Source of the DNA: UBA3102 sp964413055
GTDB lineage: Bacteria; Bacillota; Desulfotomaculia; Desulfotomaculales; Pelotomaculaceae
Assembly (NCBI GenBank): GCA_964413055.1
Contig: CAYPRB010000007.1
Location: forward strand, 1 to 64,000
Direction: 5' to 3'
DNA length: 64,000 nt
In this document: in pieces, positions 50,906 through 60,114 of the stretch
Layout of the letters: each line of letters opens with the position of its first letter
Numbering within the stretch: the stretch's first letter is position 1
Made by a program: the position numbers and the translations under genes
The notes under the pieces: generated by a model
What the model was told of the DNA's origin: nothing
Database searches by the model: none
The model's input: only the letters and a program-made list of their open reading frames with translations

Positions 50906-51731
50906 GTCTTTCCCCCCTAAAATAAATTTCCAACACTCTGGTAGCAGTTTCTTCTACAGCTTTGTTTGTGACATCAATAACTGAGCAGTTAGCTCTTTTC
51001 ATAATCTTTTCCGCGTAATCGAGTTCTTTGAGAATGCGGTTCATACTGGCGTAGTCTGCCCTTGAGGTCAGGCCCAGGGTTTTCAGGCGCTCTCTCCTGA
51101 TTTCATTCAACTGCTCGGGCCCTATGGTCAGACCAATCAGTTTATGGGGCGGTAGACTGTATATTTCTTCCGGAGGAGCTACCTCCGGAACCAGCGGCAC
51201 ATTGGCCACTTTAATCCTTTTATGAGCCAGATACATGCAGAGAGGGGTTTTTGAAGTACGGGAAACCCCGATGATTACCAGGTCTGCCCGCACAATTCCC
51301 CGCGAGTCTTTTCCATCATCATATTTTACGGCAAATTCAATTGCCTCCACCTTGCGGAAATACTCGTCATCCATCCTGCGCACCAATCCCGGCTCCAGCT
51401 TCGGACGGCGGTGCACCACCGCCGCCAGTGCTTCCAACATCGGAGTCATGATATCCACGGTGGGAATACCGTACTTTGCCGCCTCTTCAACCAGAACTTC
51501 GCGTAATCCGGGCAGCACCAGGGTGTACGCAATGACACTGTTAAAAGTACTGGCTTCTTCCACTATTTCAATCAGCTCTTCCGTGCTGTTCACATAAGGC
51601 ACCCGGCGAATATCCGAACTCCCGTGATTGTACTGGCTGGCGGCGGCACGGGCGACCAGTTCCGCAGTCTCACCTACGGAGTCGGATATAATGTAGATCA
51701 CCGGCTGAATTCCGTTCTCGGTGGAAATCAT
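50895..51731 (-). CDS. ppsR: PPDK regulatory protein (bifunctional kinase/pyrophosphorylase)
   Basis: This DUF299 protein switches PPDK off by ADP-dependent phosphorylation of a Thr next to the catalytic His, and on again by Pi-dependent removal. It begins PVIYIISDSVGETAELVARA and has the P-loop-like GVSRTSKTPLCMYLA (about 154-168), then GLTIGPEQLNEIRRERL near 200. The 278 residues match the family. The overlap with ppdK and the CcpN-like gene upstream form the usual three-gene set. Confidence 0.95.
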   Translation of the reverse strand: MISTENGIQPVIYIISDSVGETAELVARAAASQYNHGSSDIRRVPYVNSTEELIEIVEEASTFNSVIAYTLVLPGLREVLVEEAAKYGIPTVDIMTPMLEALAAVVHRRPKLEPGLVRRMDDEYFRKVEAIEFAVKYDDGKDSRGIVRADLVIIGVSRTSKTPLCMYLAHKRIKVANVPLVPEVAPPEEIYSLPPHKLIGLTIGPEQLNEIRRERLKTLGLTSRADYASMNRILKELDYAEKIMKRANCSVIDVTNKAVEETATRVLEIYFRGERLGR

Positions 51732-51740
51732 AACTCCCCC

Positions 51741-52379
51741 CTACTTTCCTTCCCCTAATTCCACAAAAAGACGGGCAATATTAGTCTTACTGATACGCCC
51801 GATCACTTCCCACCCTTCCTCCCCGTCCGGCGGTGTAACTTTGCGCACCACGGGCAGGGCGTCCACCTCGTGGTCGATGATCATTTTTGCCGCGGACCAT
51901 ACCGATTCCCCGGCCGTAATGTACACTATGTTGGGCATCCGGGTCATAACTACCCCTACCGGCAGATTGTGAATGTCATGACCGCCCAGAGTGGTTTTCA
52001 GCAGGTCCTTGCGGGAAAGAACTCCTTCCAGCAGTCCTCCTTTTTTTACCACCACGAGGGTGCCCACATCTTTAATAAACATATTCACTACAGCGTCGTA
52101 AACTGAACATTCTTCAGAAACCACGACGGGAATCGATTTAACGCTTTCTACTAAAATTCCCCGTAATTCATCGGCAATAACTTGATAAGGAGATTTGCCG
52201 CTGTAAAAATACCCCACTCTCGGCCGGGCTTCAAGCAAACCGACCATATTTAATATGGCCAGGTCCGGCCTTAAAGTCGCCCTGGTCAGAGATAGTTTTT
52301 CGGCAATTTGCTCACCCGTAATCGGGCCGGATTTCTTAACTATTTCCAAAATAGTCTCCTGCCGCCTGGTTAATTGCAA
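51741..52379 (-). CDS. ccpN: CcpN/YqzB-type HTH-CBS regulator
   Basis: An N-terminal winged helix (LTRRQETILEIVKKSGPITG, SLTRATLRPDLAIL, residues 3-60) precedes two CBS domains (residues 75-135 with MFIKDVGTLVVVKKGGLLEG, and 140-205 with VMTRMPNIVYITAGESVWSA). In Bacillus, CcpN represses gluconeogenic genes and senses ATP/ADP through the CBS pair. Its place directly upstream of ppsR-ppdK suggests control of PEP synthesis. TTG/ATG choice at the start is secure within a few residues. Confidence 0.9.
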   Translation of the reverse strand: MQLTRRQETILEIVKKSGPITGEQIAEKLSLTRATLRPDLAILNMVGLLEARPRVGYFYSGKSPYQVIADELRGILVESVKSIPVVVSEECSVYDAVVNMFIKDVGTLVVVKKGGLLEGVLSRKDLLKTTLGGHDIHNLPVGVVMTRMPNIVYITAGESVWSAAKMIIDHEVDALPVVRKVTPPDGEEGWEVIGRISKTNIARLFVELGEGK

Positions 52380-52494
52380 ATCAATCGCCCCTTAAGAGCA
52401 AATATGTCATACTATTTAACAAAATAAGCTATATATATTATACATTATAAAAGCTTAAATAATTTCCCTCTTTCTTAAAAAATTTTTGAATAAT

Positions 52495-54597
52495 TTATTC
52501 CACCACTATTTTTCTCAAGTCAACCACCCGCATAACCAGGGATACCAGGCTGGACAGGAGAGCCAAGCGGTTTTCCCGTATTTTTTCATCTTCAACCATA
52601 ACCATTACGGAATCAAAAAACTCTTCCAGCGGCTTCTGCAACGTGGCTACGGCGGCCAGAAAAGCACGGTAGTCTTGTTTTTTTAAATATGCTGCAGTCT
52701 CTTCCCGTACCCGGGAAAGATGGTTATAAAGCCTTTGCTCACTGGCATCACTCAGCAATTCCGGTTCCACCAGGCGGATGACGGCATTTTTAGATAGGTT
52801 ATTGGCACGCACGAAAACGGTAAGCAAATCATCAAAAGCCGGCTCCCGGCGAAAATCCGACAGTGCCCCGGCCCTTAACCGGGCATCGTTGAAATCATCA
52901 TAGCCGGCGTCCAAAACCGCGTCCACCACATCATAGGTAAAACCGTAATCACTGAAAATACCCTTGATCCGCTGCCTGAAAAATTCCGCCGTATCCGCCT
53001 TAACTTTTTCCAGGCTGTTTTCAAGCCGGACCTTGCCTTCATACTCCCGGTAAGCCGCCTCGATCAATTTTTCCAGGGACAAGGCGATCCGCCCTTCCAG
53101 GAGAATATGGCTTACCCCCAGGGCCTGGCGCCTTAAAGCATAAGGGTCCTGAGAACCGCTGGGCTGAATGTCGATGGCAAAAAACCCTACTATATTATCA
53201 ATTTTATCGGCAAGACTCAATATTTTTCCCGGCAGCGTTTCCGGCAGCCGGTCCCCGGCAAAGCGCGGCAGGTAATGTTCCAAAACCGCCTCCGCCACCG
53301 CCGGTTCCTCACCCGAGCGCGCAGCATATTCTTTGCCCATTATACCTTGAAGCTCAGGAAATTCATAGACCATATTAGTTACCAGGTCTGCCTTTGACAG
53401 GTAAGCCGCGCGCAGGGCCTGATCTTTCTCATGCCGGCCGGCGCCGGTCGCACCGGCCAGGTATCCGGCCAGAACACCTATTCTCTCCACCTTATCGTAA
53501 ACGGTGCCCAGGCGCTCATGAAACACAATTTTCTTCAGTGCAACCACCTTTTGGGCCAGTGGTATTTTCAAGTCTTCCCGGTAAAAAAAGTCGGCATCGG
53601 CCAGACGCGCCCGCAGTACTCTTTCATTGCCCGCCTGTACCTGGTCCAGGTGGTCTGCCGTACCGTTTCTGACGGCGATAAATTTGGGAAGCAAACTGCC
53701 TTCCGGACCGGTTACCGGAAAATAACGCTGGTGTTCCCGCATCGGGGTAACCAGCACCTCGCGCGGCAGCTGCAAATAATCAGGGCTAAAATTCCCCAGC
53801 AGCGCCGTCGGATATTCCACCAGGTTATTCACTTCATTCAACAGGTCCCCGTCCTCTTCCAACCTGCCCCCGGCCGCATCAGCCAGCTTTTGCACCTGCC
53901 GCAGGATAACCTTTTTTCTTTCCTGCGGGTCGACCATAACATAATTATTTTTCATCTGGTCAAAATATGCCGCCGGGGAAATTATCTTTATGGGCTCCTT
54001 GCTCAAGAAGCGGTGGCCGTAAGTAATCCGGTCCGCTTTCAGCCCGGCAAACTCAAAGGCGATTACCTCCTCACCGAAAAGAGACAGGATCCAGCGCACG
54101 GGCCGGGCAAAACGCACGTCCAGATCGCCCCAGCGCATGGGCTTGGGAAAATGCAGGCCGGTAATAAAACCGGGGGCGGTTTCCTTAAGAATGTCCCGTG
54201 CCGGACGGCCCGCTTCCCGCTTGACCGCAAAGACATAATCAACGTGCCCGAGCGGTTTTTTTACCAGTTCCGCCACCGGCACCCCTTGACTTTTGGCAAA
54301 ACCTTCGGCGGCTCTGGTGGGGGTCCCGTCCGGCTTGTAAGCCACTTTTGCGGCCGGTCCTTTTACTTCTTTTTCCAGAGGCTCCTGGTGGCCGGGCAAC
54401 CCTTTGATGTACAGCACCAGCCGGCGCGGGGTGCCGTAAGTCGCCACCTGTTCAAAAGACAAGCGGTGTTCCTGCAAAACTCCGGCAGCCAGTTCTTTCA
54501 ACTCTTCCAGGGCGGCATCCAGAAACCTGGCCGGCAGTTCTTCAACTCCTATTTCAAGTAAATAATCCATCATACTTAGTTTAACTGACATCTTCAT
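52495..54597 (-). CDS. glyS: Glycyl-tRNA synthetase beta subunit
   Basis: GlyS joins GlyQ in the alpha2beta2 enzyme and binds tRNA-Gly. It shows the start YLLEIGVEELPARFL, GHRFLSKEPIKI near 200, VEYPTALLGNF near 265, the HD-like region MVYEFPELQGIMGKEYA near 410 and PSGSQDPYALRRQALG near 490. The C-terminal ~100 residues are the DALR anticodon-binding domain. The ATG at 54597 has AGGAGG just upstream and overlaps the glyQ end by 17 bases, so the subunits are coupled. The 700 residues are normal. Confidence 0.97.
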   Translation of the reverse strand: MKMSVKLSMMDYLLEIGVEELPARFLDAALEELKELAAGVLQEHRLSFEQVATYGTPRRLVLYIKGLPGHQEPLEKEVKGPAAKVAYKPDGTPTRAAEGFAKSQGVPVAELVKKPLGHVDYVFAVKREAGRPARDILKETAPGFITGLHFPKPMRWGDLDVRFARPVRWILSLFGEEVIAFEFAGLKADRITYGHRFLSKEPIKIISPAAYFDQMKNNYVMVDPQERKKVILRQVQKLADAAGGRLEEDGDLLNEVNNLVEYPTALLGNFSPDYLQLPREVLVTPMREHQRYFPVTGPEGSLLPKFIAVRNGTADHLDQVQAGNERVLRARLADADFFYREDLKIPLAQKVVALKKIVFHERLGTVYDKVERIGVLAGYLAGATGAGRHEKDQALRAAYLSKADLVTNMVYEFPELQGIMGKEYAARSGEEPAVAEAVLEHYLPRFAGDRLPETLPGKILSLADKIDNIVGFFAIDIQPSGSQDPYALRRQALGVSHILLEGRIALSLEKLIEAAYREYEGKVRLENSLEKVKADTAEFFRQRIKGIFSDYGFTYDVVDAVLDAGYDDFNDARLRAGALSDFRREPAFDDLLTVFVRANNLSKNAVIRLVEPELLSDASEQRLYNHLSRVREETAAYLKKQDYRAFLAAVATLQKPLEEFFDSVMVMVEDEKIRENRLALLSSLVSLVMRVVDLRKIVVE

Positions 54598-55477
54598 ACG
54601 ATGCCTCCTTTTTTTTCAACAGCGGGTACCCCATGGCCTCACGCTGCTGCAGGTAAGCCTGGGCGCAAAGCCGGGCCAGGTTGCGTACCCGGGCGACAAA
54701 ACCGGTACGTTCGGTCACGCTTATGGCTCCGCGGGCATCCAAAAGGTTAAAAGTATGGGAACATTTCAGGACGTAGTCGTAAGCCGGCAGCACCAGATCT
54801 TTTTCCATTACCCGCAAGGCTTCCCGCTCGTACATGTCAAACAATTCGAACAGCATTCCGGTCTCCGCCGTTTCAAAATTATAATACGAATACTCGACTT
54901 CCCCCTTGTGGTACACATCACCGTAAGTAACCCCGTCCACCCAGGTAATGTCAAAAACGTTGTCCACCCCCTGGATAAACATGGCCAGCCGCTCCAAACC
55001 GTATGTAATTTCCGCGGACACAGGCCGGCAGTCGATCCCGCCGCACTGCTGGAAGTAGGTGAACTGGGTTATTTCCATGCCGTCCAACCATACCTCCCAG
55101 CCCAAACCCCACGCGCCCAGGGTGGGGGACTCCCAGTTGTCCTCCACAAAACGGATATCGTGTTCATCCGGGTCAATACCGATTGCTTTAAGACTGTCCA
55201 GATATATATCCAACACATCGTCGGGCGACGGTTTCAATATTACCTGGTACTGGTAATAATGCTGCAGGCGGTTGGGATTCTCACCGTAGCGTCCGTCCGT
55301 AGGTCTCCTGGACGGCTCGACGTAAGCAACCCGCCACGGTTCCGGCCCCAGCACCCGCAAAAATGTCGCGGGGTTCATGGTACCGGCTCCCTTTTCCATA
55401 TCGTAAGGTTGTTGAAGGACACAGTTTTGCCGCGACCAGAAACCCTCCAGGGCCAGAATCAGCTCTTGGAAATACAA
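54581..55477 (-). CDS. glyQ: Glycyl-tRNA synthetase alpha subunit
   Basis: GlyQ carries the class II catalytic core. Motifs: FQELILALEGFWSRQNCVLQ at the start, EPSRRPTDGRYGENPNRLQH near 55-75, WEVWLDGMEITQFTYFQQCG near 130, and the motif 3 area ITYGLERLAMFIQG near 165. The 298 residues fit the family. Expression should be governed by the glycine T-box leader upstream. It is followed by glyS in a two-gene operon. Confidence 0.97.
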   Translation of the reverse strand: MYFQELILALEGFWSRQNCVLQQPYDMEKGAGTMNPATFLRVLGPEPWRVAYVEPSRRPTDGRYGENPNRLQHYYQYQVILKPSPDDVLDIYLDSLKAIGIDPDEHDIRFVEDNWESPTLGAWGLGWEVWLDGMEITQFTYFQQCGGIDCRPVSAEITYGLERLAMFIQGVDNVFDITWVDGVTYGDVYHKGEVEYSYYNFETAETGMLFELFDMYEREALRVMEKDLVLPAYDYVLKCSHTFNLLDARGAISVTERTGFVARVRNLARLCAQAYLQQREAMGYPLLKKKEASYEDVS

Positions 55478-55511
55478 TCTAACCCCTCCTTAATAGTTCA
55501 TTTTTACCAAA

Positions 55512-55830
55512 ATTAAACTCCCACCCCCGGCACATACACCAGGGACGGGAGTTTTCCCGCGGTTCCACCCTGATTGACCGATTATTTTACTCCCCGCAGG
55601 CAGACGCCGGCGGGATTATTCCCTGGTAATCATTACCGGGATATAAACGGTCCTCTCTTTGAATGCAAGCTTTACTAACCGGTACCGCCCGTGTCCGGTT
55701 ATCCAAAACACGGACCGTATCCTGCGTTCCTCTTGCCGCTCGGAAACCCCTTTCACCGGCAATACCCTACCTGCTTCCACCCCGTACAGGCTCTCTGTAA
55801 AAGCACCCACCGGCTACTTTTTTCTTCATT
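55512..55830 (-). promoter_or_regulatory. T-box leader of glyQS with terminator/antiterminator
   Basis: On the minus strand the region ends with the T-box AGGGTGGAACCGCGGG (55571-55556), whose TGGAACC pairs with the tRNA acceptor end. A terminator follows, with arms AAACTCCC/GGGAGTTT (55547-55554, 55515-55522) and AATTTT. Upstream lies a Stem I-type region (AGAGAGCC near 55794, GTGGAAGCAGG near 55772). Uncharged tRNA-Gly should favour antitermination. The specifier codon was not placed with certainty; the glycine call follows from the gene it precedes. Confidence 0.92.
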
Positions 55831-55899
55831 GCCCATATTTTTTAAATAAATTTACCAAATTTACGGGCTAAAGTCAATGCTGCCCCGCTAATATTCGTT

Positions 55900-56352
55900 T
55901 CAAATCCCTTCCTCAACCGGGTTTTCCCCCGCGATTTCATAATCCGGCGCGTTTCCCCGGCCGGTATTACCCGCACGCTCAAAATCCAGGGTGTAATCAT
56001 TGGCCATCGCCGCGACTGTGCCCAGGGCGCCCAACAGGGCAATCTCCCTGCTGGCAAGGGCCCCGATAATCCCCAACGCACCGACGGAAGCCGGAAATTC
56101 CAACACGGTTTTTTGCCCTTTTTTCACTTTTACACGGTAACCACATCCCCGGTGCATACACCCCCTGAGATTTTCCACCATCTCCCGGCCTCTGGCCTGA
56201 AAACGCTCGCCAAGATTACGCCCTTCATCTTCCAGGTTGATCAGGGCCTGCACCACATCCCCGCCGGCCTCATCCAACGCCTCCCTGGCTTCTTTATAAC
56301 TGACCCCCAAACGGGCCCGCAGAATATCAATATTTTCCAGATTACGGTCCAT
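55900..56352 (-). CDS. DUF4342 protein with UBA-like N-domain
   Basis: Residues 1-45 form a UBA/TS-N-like three-helix domain (IDILRARLGVSYKEAREALD, then GGDVVQALINLED). Residues 60-120 match DUF4342, with KVKKGQKTVLEFPASVGALG and a hydrophobic stretch (GIIGALASREIALLGALGTV) that may touch the membrane. The C-terminal 30 residues are polar. The role is unknown. It is a lone gene between recO and glyQ, a common place for it in this group. Confidence 0.82.
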   Translation of the reverse strand: MDRNLENIDILRARLGVSYKEAREALDEAGGDVVQALINLEDEGRNLGERFQARGREMVENLRGCMHRGCGYRVKVKKGQKTVLEFPASVGALGIIGALASREIALLGALGTVAAMANDYTLDFERAGNTGRGNAPDYEIAGENPVEEGI

Positions 56353-56593
56353 CTTTTAATACCCCCTTTTTTACATATTAACTCCTTTGTAATAAGTTTT
56401 TATACATCAAAACCGTTTATCTACAGTATTAGTATTGCCGCCGTTTTTTCATAGTGCTGCCGGCAGGGAAAATGGTTTTCTCTGTATAATAACCCAATAT
56501 AGAAATATGAGCCAAGCAAAATTATTTTTACATATCTAAATTAAATGAGGGGTAATAATAAACGTAATCTTTTGGTTGATGGGAGGAATCGCT

Positions 56594-56980
56594 GTGGACA
56601 AAAATTTAAACCAATTAATGGAGCAGGCTATGGCGCTTGACCGCAAAATAGCCCAAAAATTTTCCGACGATTATCCCGCGCTCAAAGTCCTTTTCGGGGA
56701 ACTGCCGGAAAAACGTTTTGCGGCCGGCATCAGGGTGTTAACCGACGACGGGCCGCGGGACTATACCTGGTATTATGAAGGGCTCTATGTAAAGCAGTAT
56801 AAGGAAGGCTTGCAGCACGATATTTCCGTACCGTTAATGCCGGACTTTGAGTGCAAGCCCATTGTCGAAATTTCCGGAGCTGCGCTGCACAATATGCTTG
56901 CGGAGGAAGAATACATTATAAGCGAACCCTTAAAGGCCATGCAAAAATATTTGCCCGAATTTGTACTCCGTTTTAGATGA
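56594..56980 (+). CDS. Hypothetical protein, 128 residues
   Basis: The protein starts VDKNLNQLMEQAMALDRKIA, then shows a mixed alpha/beta pattern (RVLTDDGPRDYTWYYEGLYV) without membrane segments. A GTG at 56594 is preferred because GGGAGG lies seven bases before it; a longer frame starts at 56576. The only plus-strand gene in this housekeeping region, it lies convergent to recO. No family was recognised. Confidence 0.6.
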   Translation: MDKNLNQLMEQAMALDRKIAQKFSDDYPALKVLFGELPEKRFAAGIRVLTDDGPRDYTWYYEGLYVKQYKEGLQHDISVPLMPDFECKPIVEISGAALHNMLAEEEYIISEPLKAMQKYLPEFVLRFR

Positions 56981-57033
56981 TAACCAGACCCGGGCAATTT
57001 TGACTTGGACTTTAAAAAGACTCGTGTTTTTTA

Positions 57034-57780
57034 TTAAATACCGGGGTGAAACCGGTTCATCAAAGCAGTGGATTTTAAATCCCGCTCCATATGGTAGCGC
57101 AAATATTCAAATAATATTTGCTTGATCCGGTTTTTAACCCGGGGTTCCACTTTGAGCTGGTGCAGCCGGGCAGGCTGCCAGCTTAAAAGGGTTTTTAAAA
57201 CCTCCACCAGTCCCCTGTTGCAGGAAAAGGCGCCGGAAACACCGGAACCGCACCCGGCGCACAATACCCCGCCCTGTTCCGGGCTGAAAAAAATTTCCCC
57301 GTCCACCGGCCGGTGACAGCCGGCACAGGCATCTAAAACCGGCCGGTAGCCCGTTAACCCGGCAATTTTAATTTCAAAAGAGCGCAGCAGCAATGCATTA
57401 TCCTGGTCCCCCATCAGGCGCAGGGTATCCCGGAAAAGCGTGAACAACTCCCCGCCCGGCACCCATTCCGCGGTGAACGCGTCCACCAGCTCGGCCAGGT
57501 AGCTGGCAGCAGCAAGCTTTCCCAAGCCGGCTCCCAGGAAAGAAAACGTTTCCACCGCTTCGCACTGGCTCACCGTATCAAGTTCCCGGCCCCGCCGGAG
57601 CAGGAATTTTGAAAAAACAAAGGGCTGTACGGCACCGCGCTTCCGGCTGTAAGGTTTGGCAACCCCGTGCGCCATCACTTTCATTTTGCCGTATTCCCGG
57701 GAATAAAGGGTCAGCAATTTGTCTCCCCCGCCGCAGTCCCTGGCCCGCAACACCACGGCTGCGACCTTGTAAAGTCTCAT
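57034..57780 (-). CDS. recO: DNA repair protein RecO
   Basis: RecO helps load RecA at gaps. The N-terminal OB fold starts MRLYKVAAVVLRARDCGGGD and includes VMAHGVAKPYSRKRGAVQPF. The middle is helical (LAAASYLAELVDAFTAE), and a zinc site follows (CAGCHRPVDGE ... LCAGCGSG, about residues 150-180). ATG at 57780 gives the usual N-terminus and 248 residues; the frame upstream to 57873 is probably noncoding. It lies four bases or so from the end of era's reading region, in the era-recO order of Firmicutes. Confidence 0.93.
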   Translation of the reverse strand: MRLYKVAAVVLRARDCGGGDKLLTLYSREYGKMKVMAHGVAKPYSRKRGAVQPFVFSKFLLRRGRELDTVSQCEAVETFSFLGAGLGKLAAASYLAELVDAFTAEWVPGGELFTLFRDTLRLMGDQDNALLLRSFEIKIAGLTGYRPVLDACAGCHRPVDGEIFFSPEQGGVLCAGCGSGVSGAFSCNRGLVEVLKTLLSWQPARLHQLKVEPRVKNRIKQILFEYLRYHMERDLKSTALMNRFHPGI

Positions 57781-57876
57781 AGTTAAAGCACTCCCAGCAT
57801 CCGGTTCTTTAATAATAACACAAAAGTCCGCCCGCAAGCTGCAGGCAGACCCGGACCTTCGTGGTAAAATCAATAT

Positions 57877-58800
57877 TTAGTAATCTTCCCGGTAGACGAA
57901 GTTTTTTAACTGGGCTTCTTTATTGCGCCAGCCAGGTTTCACTTTAACCCATAACTCGAGAAATATTTTGGAACCCAGCAATTTTTCCATTTCCTCCCGG
58001 GCCAGGCGGCCGATTTTCTTGAGCATCTGACCACCCTTTCCAATTAAAATACCCTTCTGGGACTCTCTTTCAGTGTAAATCACCGCCCGTGCCACCACCA
58101 CACCGGTAGACCGCCGCTCCAGCGTTTCAATAATCACGGCTACCGCGTGCGGGATTTCCTGATCGGTAAAATACAGCACCTTTTCCCGGATCAGCTCGGC
58201 CATGATAAAACTCTCGGGCCGGTCGGTAACCATGCCGTCGGGATAGTATTTGGGACCGCAAGGCAGGCAGGCCGTAACAACCTCCAACAAGGTGGCCGTA
58301 TTCTCCCCGCTTAAAGCGGATACCGGAATCACTTCGGAAAACTGATACAACCTGCGGTACTGATCGATCAGGGGCAACAGTTCTTTCTTGTTGACCAGAT
58401 CAATCTTGTTTACCACCAGTAAAACCGGGGTGGTAAGACCGGCAAACTGCTTGACGGCGAAACGGTCCCCCGGGCCGGGCGGCCCTCCGGCCTCCACCAG
58501 GAAAAGGACCGCGTCCACCTCTTTCAAAGTCTGCCGTGCAATGCGCACCAGGTGTTCACCCAACCGGTGCCTGGGCTTATGAAAACCGGGAGTATCCAAA
58601 AAAATCACCTGGGCATCATCCCGCGTGAGCACACAAACGACCTTGTTTCTGGTGGTCTGGGGTTTGTCGGACACAATCACCGTCTTCCGGCCCATCAGCC
58701 GGTTGAGCAAGGTCGATTTACCGACGTTGGTCCGGCCTACCACGGTTACGAAACCGGACTTGAATTCTTCTTTCTCTTCGGTCACTGTCTCACCATCCAA
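57877..58800 (-). CDS. era: GTPase Era
   Basis: Era is an essential GTPase for 16S rRNA maturation and 30S assembly. Motifs: G1 GRTNVGKSTLLN (about 22-33), G2 DKPQTTRNK, G3 DTPGFHKP, G4 NKIDLV, G5 SALSGEN. A C-terminal KH domain (ILIGKGGQMLKKIGRLAREE, about 245-265) binds the anti-Shine-Dalgarno region of 16S rRNA. The 307 residues are normal. It lies 22 bases downstream of cdd. Confidence 0.97.
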   Translation of the reverse strand: MDGETVTEEKEEFKSGFVTVVGRTNVGKSTLLNRLMGRKTVIVSDKPQTTRNKVVCVLTRDDAQVIFLDTPGFHKPRHRLGEHLVRIARQTLKEVDAVLFLVEAGGPPGPGDRFAVKQFAGLTTPVLLVVNKIDLVNKKELLPLIDQYRRLYQFSEVIPVSALSGENTATLLEVVTACLPCGPKYYPDGMVTDRPESFIMAELIREKVLYFTDQEIPHAVAVIIETLERRSTGVVVARAVIYTERESQKGILIGKGGQMLKKIGRLAREEMEKLLGSKIFLELWVKVKPGWRNKEAQLKNFVYREDY

Positions 58801-58822
58801 CTCTATATCAGCTAAAATCGAA

Positions 58823-59227
58823 TTATTCGCACTTCCCGCCGAAGGGCGCCGGCATCAGCTGCCCTACCGTCTGCACCCGGTATTCCCCCCGGCAGTTGGC
58901 CATGATAACCTTTGTCTCCGGGCCGAACTCCGCCAGTGCCTGGCGGCAGGCACCGCACGGGGCACAGTAATCTTCCGTGCCGCAGGTTACGGCAAGGGCT
59001 TCAAAATCACGCTCGCCTTCGGAAACCGCCTTAAAGAGAGCCACCCGTTCCGCGCAGCAACTCAAACCGTAAGAAACATTCTCCACGTTGCACCCGGTAT
59101 AACAATGCCCTTGGCGGGTCAAAAGAGCGGCGCCCACCTGGAAACCCGAATAAGGCGCGTAGGCTCTTTCCCTGGCGGCAGCCGCGGCCCGGATTAACTG
59201 CGCAACTGAAAATTCCAGGTTCAACAT
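58823..59227 (-). CDS. cdd: Cytidine deaminase
   Basis: The enzyme deaminates cytidine and deoxycytidine. The zinc site is complete: CCAERVALF with the catalytic Glu (about residue 57) and CAPCGACRQALAEFGP (about 90-105). AYAPYSGFQVGAALL marks the N-terminus. The 134 residues fit the small tetrameric form. It lies between dgkA and era, the order found in Bacillus and many clostridia. Confidence 0.96.
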   Translation of the reverse strand: MLNLEFSVAQLIRAAAAARERAYAPYSGFQVGAALLTRQGHCYTGCNVENVSYGLSCCAERVALFKAVSEGERDFEALAVTCGTEDYCAPCGACRQALAEFGPETKVIMANCRGEYRVQTVGQLMPAPFGGKCE

Positions 59228-59245
59228 CTCCTTGCATCCTTTTTA

Positions 59246-59635
59246 TCACGGTACACCGACGCCCGCAAAAAAGTCTTTCAAGTAAGGATAAAACACTATG
59301 TAAGCAACTGCCAGGGAGTTTAATGCCGCCACCAGCACCGCCCCGGCGGCAACATCTTTGGCAATCCGCGCTCCCGGCAGATAATCCCGCACGTAAAGAT
59401 CCACCACTGTCTCAACTGCAGTATTTACCAATTCCATCGCAATTACCAGGGCAATTGCAAAAAACACCAACAACCATTCCCTGGCCTCAATCCGGAGCCA
59501 ATACCCCAGTCCCAATACCAACAACGCCGCGGTAAAATGAATGCGCATGTTGCGCTGCGTCTTAAGAGAGTATATTATCCCCGCCGCAGCGCATTTAAAG
59601 CTGCGTAAAAACCTGCTTAAGAACAAAGATGCCAC
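59246..59635 (-). CDS. dgkA: Undecaprenol/diacylglycerol kinase (DgkA family)
   Basis: This small membrane kinase phosphorylates undecaprenol (in Firmicutes) or diacylglycerol. It has three membrane segments, the N-terminal FKCAAAGIIYSLKTQRNMRI and the active-site region AIALVIAMELVNTAVETVVDL with the metal-binding Glu residues. The ~129 residues match. Lies between ybeY and cdd with short gaps, in one operon. Confidence 0.93.
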   Translation of the reverse strand: MASLFLSRFLRSFKCAAAGIIYSLKTQRNMRIHFTAALLVLGLGYWLRIEAREWLLVFFAIALVIAMELVNTAVETVVDLYVRDYLPGARIAKDVAAGAVLVAALNSLAVAYIVFYPYLKDFFAGVGVP

Positions 59636-59655
59636 CTGCCAAATCTTTTATCGCA

Positions 59656-60114
59656 CTACCGGGTTAAATTCAAGCGGCCGAGTATGGCTTCCTCTTTTTG
59701 ACGCATCATCCGCCGTCCTTCATAATCCAGGTGGTCGCAGCCCAAAAGGTGCAGCAGGCCGTGTACCGTAAGATAAGCCGCTTCGCGCTGAAAACTGTGC
59801 CCGTATTCTTTGGCCTGCCTTTCGGCGGCCTGCAGGGAAATAACCACATCACCCAAAATTAATTCCTCTTCCGGACTGGCAACCGGATCCCCCTCCTGGA
59901 TGGCAAAGGAAAGCACGTCCGTGGTGCGGTCAATCCCGCGGTACTGGAGATTCAGCCCCTTAATATAGGTATCATCAACAAAAACCAGGCTTACCTCCGC
60001 CTTATCACCATAGCCCTCTTGTTTCAATACTTCCCGGGCAACCCTTTTTAAGAAACCGGTAAAATGCTCATCTACCGCCACTTCTTCCTGTAAGTTGCTT
60101 ACGAGAACCGCCAT
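59656..60114 (-). CDS. ybeY: Endoribonuclease YbeY
   Basis: YbeY is a zinc RNase needed for 16S rRNA 3' end maturation and quality control. The protein has RTTDVLSFAIQEGD (about 65), LGDVVISLQAAERQA (about 88) and the zinc motif HGLLHLLGCDH (about 118-128) with its three histidines. The 152 residues are normal. Its start overlaps the pgpH end by 47 bases. Confidence 0.97.
   Translation of the reverse strand: MAVLVSNLQEEVAVDEHFTGFLKRVAREVLKQEGYGDKAEVSLVFVDDTYIKGLNLQYRGIDRTTDVLSFAIQEGDPVASPEEELILGDVVISLQAAERQAKEYGHSFQREAAYLTVHGLLHLLGCDHLDYEGRRMMRQKEEAILGRLNLTR

Noticed and set aside
53431..54561. 376-codon plus-strand frame over glyS
   Set aside because: Antisense shadow of a clear housekeeping gene; no domain and no ribosome site.
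54755..55516. 253-codon plus-strand frame over glyQ
   Set aside because: Antisense shadow of glyQ; composition is that of reversed coding sequence.
55616..55810. 64-codon minus-strand frame in the glyQ leader
   Set aside because: It overlaps the T-box leader; the conserved elements there are RNA structure.
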